In this document: in pieces, positions 60,181 through 64,000 of the stretch
Position numbering within the stretch: position 1 is the first letter of the stretch
Layout of the letters: every line of letters starts with the position of its first letter
Origin: Jaenimonas drosophilae
Lineage: Eukaryota; Euglenozoa; Kinetoplastea; Trypanosomatida; Trypanosomatidae
Length of the DNA: 64,000 bases
Assembly (NCBI GenBank): GCA_030849065.1
Contig: JASAON010001636.1
Span: forward strand, 62,001-126,000
Direction of reading: 5' to 3'
The notes under the pieces: generated by a model
Told to the model about the DNA's origin: nothing
What the model saw: only the letters and a program-made list of their open reading frames with translations
The model's database searches: none
Program-made: the position numbers and the translations under genes

Positions 60181-60294
60181 TGCACACATGATGATACAAC
60201 GTAAACAATTGCACGTCAGTTTGAGGTTGCATGATATTAAACGTTTTCGCTACTGGTGGTGTTTGCTCTTGCATACACTGCTAGCTGATGTGCA
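60181..60294 (+). ncRNA. C/D-like snoRNA with different D guide (copy 2)
   Basis: Box C ATGATGA is at 60188-60194 and box D CTGA at 60285-60288. The six-pair terminal stem TGCACA (60181-60186)/TGTGCA (60289-60294) is intact. The D' guide TTGCACGTCAG is shared with copy 1, but the 25 bases before box D are unrelated to copy 1, so the D-box target should differ. Confidence 0.6.
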
Positions 60295-60377
60295 TGAGAT
60301 GCTTTTAATGGACAAATTTAGGGTGCTGGTGAAAGTGGTGAATGATTCCATGAAGTGGTGGATGTACTATTGTTGGA

Positions 60378-60414
60378 CTTCTTTCTGATGTCTGCATCTG
60401 TTCTATTTTAGTAG
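60378..60414 (+). promoter_or_regulatory. Pyrimidine tract with AG adjoining the ATG
   Basis: A T-rich tract ends in AG at 60410-60411 and again at 60413-60414, directly before ATG 60415. Either the leader is almost only spliced leader, or the second in-frame ATG (60433) is used. Confidence 0.55.
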
Positions 60415-61806
60415 ATGAAGGTAGGCTGCAAGATGGATTTTTCAAACTGGCGAAGTTATTTGTTTTCTCTGCACTACTTCCCTTTGTCTGTGTCTCTTAT
60501 TTCCTCTGCTGGGTTGTATTATTGTGGATGGGGACCTCTCTACTGGGGATGTACAGCGGCTTTGGGGGTGGTCGTCTGGCGTCTTGTGTTCTTTCTAGAG
60601 CCTTTGCTTACTCTATCTCCATGTGGAGGTAAGTTTCACGTATCGACGCGTGAAGTGGCTGCTGGAGATATCGAGAAGGGTGATGTACCACTGACAATAT
60701 TCTATCCAACTGCTGTTGCGCCACCACCCAAGGGGGCCCCATGGCTCCACTTCAACGATGTGCGCTACTTGACTGGAATGGCAAGGTATGCTGGTATTCC
60801 AAGCTTTTTGATGCGGGATTTGCACCTGACTCGTATTGCAACGAGTACGGATAGCCCCTGCATTCCTCTCAAGAAGGAGGATGGAACCATGCGGGAGATC
60901 ATCTTGTTCAGCCACGGTCTTGCTGGACATCCACGACTATATTCGCAGTTGTTTCTGAATTTAGCCGCACGTGGTGCTATTGTGGTTGCGGTTACGCACA
61001 CAGACGCTAGCGCATCCTTCTGCCGTGATGCCTCGAATACGTTTCACGTTGATCTCAACACCAAATTGAGGTGGGTGAAGGAGGATCGTGAGCCTCAGCT
61101 CATCCAACGTGCGAACCACATTTTGAGAACTCTTCACAAGATTCGCAACGGCTCTGTGATGAGCCAGCTTGGTTTACCCGAGGGCGATGTACGGCACTTC
61201 TCGCAGCATCCGCCTCCCATCACACTGATGGGTCACTCATTTGGTGGTTCTACTGTGCTGCTTGCTGCTCTACAGGCCTGCGGTGATGGTCCCCTGGCTG
61301 CTTCCAAGCACCACGGAATCGGAAGTGTGGTGACATTTGATCCATGGTTTGTGCCACTGTACGGAAAGTTGTTCTGGGAGCCCATTGAACAGAAGCGGAT
61401 GCGGTATGTGGTACCCACCCTCCAGTTTCACTCGGAGGCCTGGGTACGAACCAAGGAAAGCTGGGAGTTCTTTGAGAAGCATTTACACCACGAGGTTGTC
61501 AATGGCCAGGAGCTGCATGCAGATGAAGTGAACTTTGTGAAGGAAGCCTCTCGACGTTCATGGATGGCAGGAGTGGCATCGCATCGTCTCCAGCCAGACG
61601 TGAAGGATGTGGAAGATGATGGGCTCAACTGGTACACCGTTCGAGCCACTCCAGCTACTGGACATCTTTCTGTCACGGACATGTCAATCCTGAGTCCCGT
61701 TGTGTATCGACACGGTTACATGACCTCCACTCCACTGTCACAGTTGGTGGAATGGACGAACAGTTCACTCCGCTTTTGTGCTGCACATTGCAGCATTGCT
61801 CGATAA
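60415..61806 (+). CDS. PAF-acetylhydrolase-like phospholipase (463 aa)
   Basis: Alpha/beta hydrolase of the PAF-AH (PLA2G7) family, which removes short or oxidised sn-2 acyl chains. The nucleophile elbow is GHS275FGG, the acid is D309 in VVTFDPWFVPL, and the histidine is H417 in GHLSVTDM. The oxyanion region is LFSHGLAGHP. The N-terminus has two hydrophobic helices (about 15-35 and 42-62), so it is membrane anchored rather than secreted. ATG 60415 touches the splice AG; ATG 60433 (MDFSNWRSY) is an alternative start. In Leishmania, from memory, a PAF-AH-like gene is also close to GLO1. Confidence 0.92.
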   Translation: MKVGCKMDFSNWRSYLFSLHYFPLSVSLISSAGLYYCGWGPLYWGCTAALGVVVWRLVFFLEPLLTLSPCGGKFHVSTREVAAGDIEKGDVPLTIFYPTAVAPPPKGAPWLHFNDVRYLTGMARYAGIPSFLMRDLHLTRIATSTDSPCIPLKKEDGTMREIILFSHGLAGHPRLYSQLFLNLAARGAIVVAVTHTDASASFCRDASNTFHVDLNTKLRWVKEDREPQLIQRANHILRTLHKIRNGSVMSQLGLPEGDVRHFSQHPPPITLMGHSFGGSTVLLAALQACGDGPLAASKHHGIGSVVTFDPWFVPLYGKLFWEPIEQKRMRYVVPTLQFHSEAWVRTKESWEFFEKHLHHEVVNGQELHADEVNFVKEASRRSWMAGVASHRLQPDVKDVEDDGLNWYTVRATPATGHLSVTDMSILSPVVYRHGYMTSTPLSQLVEWTNSSLRFCAAHCSIAR

Positions 61807-61943
61807 CGGCGTAGGGGTGGTTGCAATTGTCACAGGTATAAAATTATTTGCAGTGGACAGGATCTCTTATTGAGTGGCATGTAACACAAAGTATGATGTT
61901 CATCGTTTCCTCTTCATGTTCCCGAAGCGTAGTTTAATTCAAG

Positions 61944-63173
61944 ATGATCCCAACAAGATTGCGTGTTGTTGGCTCATGGCGCGTATGTCCTACTCTTGGG
62001 CGTAGAGCCAGTCTTCCTCTAGTTGTATCAGGCATTACGCTACGCTGTTACTGCTCAACGGGCACTCGCTTGCAGGATGCTTCATCATCACCTGCTTCCT
62101 CATCATGTGTAGAAGGAGCTTCTGCAACGGTGCGCGCCTCTCCTGCTCATGGCATCTTATCATATCCATTGGAATTTGTGAATACCCTCGATGCACTCGA
62201 ATCTGCCTCGAAGGCACTGCAGTCATCTGGCATGCTCGCGTTGGACGTTGAGGCGTTGTGTACCTCGGATGAACGGAAGCAGCTTGGGATGATATCCTTA
62301 ATTCAGGCATGTAGTGATGCTGTGCCTGTTGTGTATGTCTTTGATGTTTTGACGTTAAAGGTACCTCGCATCGTGGAACACTTGGGATCCTTGATGGAGA
62401 ATGAACAGATTGTGAAACTGTTCTTTGATTGCCGACGCGACGTGGAGGCACTGAGTTGCCAGTGTGGCTTACAACCCACTAGAACACTGGACCTCCAATT
62501 ATATTACTCAGCACTGCAGTGGAAACTTCGAAGTGTGAATCGTCGTTCTGGTATGAAGTATGTTCTTTCTCAGGTGTCGGACATCGAGCGCCCAGAAGGT
62601 GACCAAGCAGTCCAAACCGCCATGACGGTGGGAAACCGTCCTGTTTGGGATGTTCGCCCACTTCCCCCGCATTTCTTGGAGTACGCGGCAGCAGATGTTC
62701 GCCATACGTTGTTCTTGGCGTCTCAACTATCCCGAGAAGGAGTCAAGTGTGGAGTGTCATCTGATTTAGTAGAGCGACTTACTGCACGATACGTCGAGCA
62801 TTATGCTTTAGGATCACCTGTGTTGGAGGAGGCGGATCCTCAGCCAACAACTGTGAACGTGAAGTGGCTCGAGAGGTACATTGGACCTGGTGGGGTTTGC
62901 AAGTTCTGCGGATCCAAGGGACATACCGAAGCTGAATGCTTCAAGAAGAAGCAAAACGGGATGACAACTACATGCACGTTTTGCGGGATGCAAGGCCACA
63001 CCGTTCGACACTGTTTCCGTAAGTTTCCTGAGCTTCTCAAGTGTGAGAAGTGTGGTCAGCTTGGCCACAACTCCAACTCCTGCTATCAGAATAACCCATG
63101 CAAACACTGTGGCGGTAGACATCACAGTGACAACTGCCACAAGAGCCGACGTGACATAAGATACTTTGACTGA
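61944..63173 (+). CDS. DEDDy 3'-5' exonuclease with four zinc knuckles, probably mitochondrial (409 aa)
   Basis: The N-terminus MIPTRLRVVGSWRVCPTLGRR is a basic, acid-free presequence of mitochondrial type. The exonuclease domain covers about 72-285. Exo I is D101-x-E103, Exo II D162 in FFDCRRDVEAL, and Exo III Y247-A-A-A-D251, the DEDDy tyrosine, so activity is expected. The C-terminus (319-400) has three CX2CX4HX4C knuckles (CKFCGSKGHTEAEC, CTFCGMQGHTVRHC, CEKCGQLGHNSNSC) and a fourth variant CKHCGGRHHSDNC. Relatives are RNase D/EXD1-EXD2 type. Use on mitochondrial RNA is inferred from the presequence and knuckles. Confidence 0.92.
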   Translation: MIPTRLRVVGSWRVCPTLGRRASLPLVVSGITLRCYCSTGTRLQDASSSPASSSCVEGASATVRASPAHGILSYPLEFVNTLDALESASKALQSSGMLALDVEALCTSDERKQLGMISLIQACSDAVPVVYVFDVLTLKVPRIVEHLGSLMENEQIVKLFFDCRRDVEALSCQCGLQPTRTLDLQLYYSALQWKLRSVNRRSGMKYVLSQVSDIERPEGDQAVQTAMTVGNRPVWDVRPLPPHFLEYAAADVRHTLFLASQLSREGVKCGVSSDLVERLTARYVEHYALGSPVLEEADPQPTTVNVKWLERYIGPGGVCKFCGSKGHTEAECFKKKQNGMTTTCTFCGMQGHTVRHCFRKFPELLKCEKCGQLGHNSNSCYQNNPCKHCGGRHHSDNCHKSRRDIRYFD

Positions 63174-63608
63174 CGGATGTGCTTCTTCTTCTGTCATTCC
63201 AAACACTTCCATGCACAGCGGAAAGTGGAGTGAGTCCATCTGGATGCGCCACCTAACCATGCTCGCTTCGCTCTATCCAGCCATGAACATCTTCGTGTAC
63301 AGACCACAATACCTTGAACAAAACAGTCATGTGTCACTTCTTCTACTTGTGTTTCTAGGCTAGCTTTCTTGCTTTGTTCACAGGGAAGGGTAACAGCATA
63401 ATCGACCTACTGTATCAAGAGTATACTCCTTTGTGATACCTGCACAACTCACAGATACCTGGGCTACAGACACACAGAGTTCAGATCATCCTCATAAAGT
63501 AACACTCTGACGAGCTTTCAATTTATTTGCTAACAGCAGCATCATTAACGAAGCGATTTGGCGCGTCATTCACACAACTCAGGCGGAGGGAGCTGAATCA
63601 ATCAAAAG
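63174..63608. other. Intergenic region
   Basis: Nothing clear seen: no RNA gene or repeat recognised. Short pyrimidine runs at 63337-63360 could be processing signals. Confidence 0.45.
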
Positions 63609-64000
63609 ATGCTGCGTGCTTCTGCCTTGTTTCGCGCGCCAGCTCGCCGCTGGCGATCGTCGATGCCAATGGCCACGAGCACGTCATTTGGCTGCCTCAC
63701 TCGATGCTATTCCAGTGGCAACAAGGACTACTACAAAACTTTGGGGGTGTCCAAAACGGCAGATGCTAAGGAGATTAAGAAGGCCTACCGAAAGCGTGCG
63801 TTGGAAACCCATCCTGACCAAGGTGGAAACAAGGAGGAGTTTGCCGAGATTGCTGAGGCCTATGAAATCCTGAGCAATGCTGAAAAACGTCAGGTATATG
63901 ATCAGTACGGCTCCGAGGCGGCCAACTCCAACATGGGTGGCATGGGTGGTGCTGGAGGATTTGGCGGCCATCGCTCTGCCGAGGACATCTTTGCCGAGTT
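63609..64000 (+). CDS. Mitochondrial-type DnaJ protein, 5' part (cut by window end)
   Basis: The frame starts at ATG 63609 and is open to the end of the window (130 codons). Residues 1-38 ([16 protein letters not shown], then Ser/Thr/Arg-rich) form a mitochondrial presequence. The J domain follows: [22 protein letters not shown]68-[15 protein letters not shown] and RQVYDQYG. A Gly/Met-rich linker ([11 protein letters not shown]) then leads to AEDIFAE, the usual start of the DIF region of type I/II DnaJ. It probably belongs to the Mdj1/DNAJA3 class. Whether zinc-binding repeats follow cannot be seen. Confidence 0.9.
   Translation, partial: MLRASALFRAPARRWRSSMPMATSTSFGCLTRCYSSGNKDYYKTLGVSKTADAKEIKKAYRKRALETHPDQGGNKEEFAEIAEAYEILSNAEKRQVYDQYGSEAANSNMGGMGGAGGFGGHRSAEDIFAE

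Larger units (their letters stand above)
59951..60260 (+). repeat. Small-RNA cassette, copy 2 of the direct repeat
   Basis: Direct repeat of 57254-57565, offset 2692-2697 bases. The substitutions fall mainly in spacers and a hairpin loop, and both H/ACA pockets are unchanged. Confidence 0.95.
59728..60414. other. Gap carrying the second small-RNA cassette
   Basis: A T-rich tract lies at 59877-59910. Cassette copy 2 and its RNAs occupy 59951-60294, and the splice signal of the next gene is at 60378-60414. Confidence 0.7.

Noticed and set aside
1..64000. tRNA genes
   Set aside because: No cloverleaf with a GTTCRA-type T arm and matching acceptor stem was recognised in the gaps. The scan was by eye and a tRNA search program could overturn this.

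Overview
The window looks like nuclear DNA from a kinetoplastid, most likely a trypanosomatid. All 26 protein genes that can be supported lie on the plus strand. They are intron-free and separated by 0.2-1.4 kb spacers. Many starts are preceded by a long polypyrimidine tract and then an AG, the layout expected for polycistronic transcription with spliced-leader trans-splicing. Family content agrees: a 141-residue glyoxalase I that fits the trypanothione-type enzyme, a glycerol kinase with a glycosome-type C-terminal tripeptide, and solitary-hairpin H/ACA RNAs with an AGA box. From memory, the combination of cystathionine lyase, glycerol kinase, PAF-acetylhydrolase-like and GLO1 genes recalls a block of Leishmania chromosome 35. 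Glyoxalase I is reported absent from T. brucei, so a Leishmania/Crithidia/T. cruzi-like gene content fits better.

Layout. 0.1-12.8 kb: clamp-loader subunit RFC3, a large coiled-coil protein with FBF1-like features, a cystathionine gamma-lyase-type PLP enzyme, a thioredoxin-like protein, a PP2A B''-type EF-hand protein and an RRM protein with a PABP-binding (PAM2) motif. 14-23 kb: a histidine-phosphatase protein with a membrane C-terminus, a small second PAM2-like protein, and a 1542-residue two-pass membrane protein. The last joins a degenerate nucleotide-cyclase-like domain to a STE11-like domain that has lost its catalytic residues. 23-30 kb: riboflavin kinase, an EF-hand protein, an unknown protein, an inositol polyphosphate kinase and an LC8-type dynein light chain. 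30-43 kb: a 1603-residue WD-repeat protein (CFAP337/WDR49-like), a signal-anchored unknown, the DED1/DDX3 helicase and a membrane J-protein. 43-44.2 kb: a non-coding tandem array. 44-57 kb: glycerol kinase, an unknown 828-residue protein, ubiquitin E1, an RBBP6/Mpe1-like 3'-end processing factor, an NDUFA12-like complex I protein and ICMT. 57-63 kb: two copies of a roughly 310-bp small-RNA cassette flanking GLO1 and an AlkB-like gene, then a PAF-acetylhydrolase-like lipase and a zinc-knuckle exonuclease. The window ends inside a mitochondrial-type DnaJ gene.

The most informative non-coding element is the duplicated cassette at 57.25-57.6 and 59.95-60.3 kb. Each copy holds two H/ACA-like hairpins. 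Their pockets can be matched by hand to two uridines two nucleotides apart in the universally conserved LSU rRNA segment GUAACUAUGACUCU. Each copy also holds a C/D-like RNA with a shared D' guide but a different D guide. The genes do not form one pathway, as expected for kinetoplastid transcription units. There is a loose flagellar set (coiled-coil, thioredoxin-like, LC8, WD-repeat) and a loose mRNA-fate set (two PAM2 proteins, DED1, RBBP6-like).
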